Positions 14,277 to 14,790 of a stretch of 14,790 nucleotides of DNA are shown here, piece after piece. The notes under the pieces are model-generated. The model saw nothing but the letters and a program-made list of their open reading frames with translations, had not been told where the DNA came from and made no database searches. Source of the DNA: CAZLWF01 sp031972835 (GTDB taxonomy: Bacteria; Patescibacteriota; Minisyncoccia; Phycocordibacterales; UBA9973); contig DALYDX010000018.1 in the NCBI GenBank assembly GCA_031972835.1, positions 1 to 14,790 of the forward strand, read 5' to 3'. A program made the translations under genes and the position numbers. The first letter of the stretch is position 1. Every line of letters starts with the position of its first letter.

Positions 14277-14789
14277 TTAATCTTTTTTTTCTAACTCGAG
14301 ACGGACTCTATCCTCCCCTTCACCATAGAAATCTTTAAGTAGAGCTTTTATCGAATATCCAAGTTTTTCATAGAAACGAATTGCTTGTGCATTGTCTGGA
14401 CGAGTAACGAGGATGAACTTATTTTTATCTTTATTTAATTCAAAATAATTTTCCATCATCTTCTGTGCATATCCTTTACCACGAAATTCTTTTAGTACCC
14501 CGATATTGAGCAGCTCGCTTGTTTCCGGATCAATATCGTAATATGAAAAATATCCGGTGTGCTTGCCTGCCTCGTCATTCAAAACTATATTTTTAGAATT
14601 GTGATCTTCTACAAGAAATTTCCTGAGCTCTTGTGCGGAATTCATAGGCAAAAGAAGCCCATCACTTTCATCTGCGATTTGCTTATCAAGCAAGAATAGA
14701 TCCTTGTACTGTGTTTGTAAGTTTACAGGTTGGAGTCCTGGGGCATCTGACATATTTTCTTCGTTTAAATTGTGTTCTGGATTTTTCAT
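14277..14789 (-). CDS. GNAT-family N-acetyltransferase (5' end at window edge)
   Basis: The 170 residues show a GNAT acetyl-CoA-dependent acyltransferase fold in the second half. Motif A is NIGVLKEFRGKGYAQKMM (about 95-112) with the pyrophosphate-binding RGKGYA. Motif B is PDNAQAIRFYEKLGY (131-145), with N133 and the Tyr at 140 that usually acts as general acid. The N-terminal 75 residues are acidic and less typical. The ATG lies one base from the window edge, so the true start may be further upstream. The substrate cannot be told; the RPDNxxAIRFYEKLGY pattern is shared by RimI-like and many small-molecule GNATs. No terminator was seen after the stop, so it may read into the AlkB-like gene 54 bases downstream. 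Confidence 0.88.
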   Translation of the reverse strand: MKNPEHNLNEENMSDAPGLQPVNLQTQYKDLFLLDKQIADESDGLLLPMNSAQELRKFLVEDHNSKNIVLNDEAGKHTGYFSYYDIDPETSELLNIGVLKEFRGKGYAQKMMENYFELNKDKNKFILVTRPDNAQAIRFYEKLGYSIKALLKDFYGEGEDRVRLELEKKD

Positions 14790-14790
14790 A

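Noticed and set aside
1..14790. Alternative genetic code (TGA as Gly or Trp), because no gene ends in TGA
   Set aside because: All genes read at expected lengths with TGA as stop and none needs read-through, so code 11 is adequate.

Overview
The window looks like part of a Candidatus Patescibacteria (CPR, Parcubacteria-like) genome. The reason is a type IV pilus locus in the compact order typical of that group (pilM, pilN, pilO, a pilP-position gene, pilB, a receiver protein, pilT, pilC, pilin, second pilin, pilD), with no secretin gene (pilQ). The DNA is A+T-rich, no start codon has a clear Shine-Dalgarno sequence, and all 15 genes whose stop codon lies in the window end in TAA or TAG. The lineage is inferred from gene content only; there is no rRNA here.

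Layout. On the minus strand, reading from 12530 down to 1, lies the pilus machine. It comprises PilM, PilN and PilO (cytoplasmic and inner-membrane alignment proteins), a small membrane-anchored protein with a GRPNPF motif and a fibronectin-like tail, the PilB extension ATPase, a stand-alone response-regulator receiver, the PilT retraction ATPase, the PilC platform, a major-type prepilin, a second prepilin, and the prepilin peptidase PilD (cut by the left window edge). Gaps are mostly 2 to 35 bases. A probable promoter lies upstream of pilM. The first pilin has its own promoter and terminator, and the second pilin plus pilD have a further promoter.

Two plus-strand genes break this pattern. 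The first (1902-4859) encodes a 985-residue secreted protein that sits between pilC and the pilin. It has a signal peptide, an M23 metallopeptidase domain, seven repeats of exactly 60 residues (a probable seven-bladed propeller), a MopE-like acidic motif, two Ig-like domains and a C-terminal type IX secretion (Por) sorting domain. That architecture is Bacteroidota-like, and its arginine codons are mostly AGA/AGG, whereas the neighbouring pilC uses only CGN. The second (13282-13587) encodes a 101-residue lipoprotein with a similar arginine bias. Each is followed by its own terminator hairpin and converges on a minus-strand gene. Both look like acquired cassettes, or possibly assembly joins, in a patescibacterial background.

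The right side holds comF (plus strand, divergent from pilM), which fits with the pilus genes as a possible DNA-uptake set. It also holds an AlkB-type 2-oxoglutarate/Fe(II) dioxygenase and a GNAT acetyltransferase, both on the minus strand. No tRNA, rRNA, CRISPR array or transposase was seen. No stretch over 300 bases lacks a gene; the longest gap is 1706-1901, which holds the pilin promoter and the leader of the large secreted protein.
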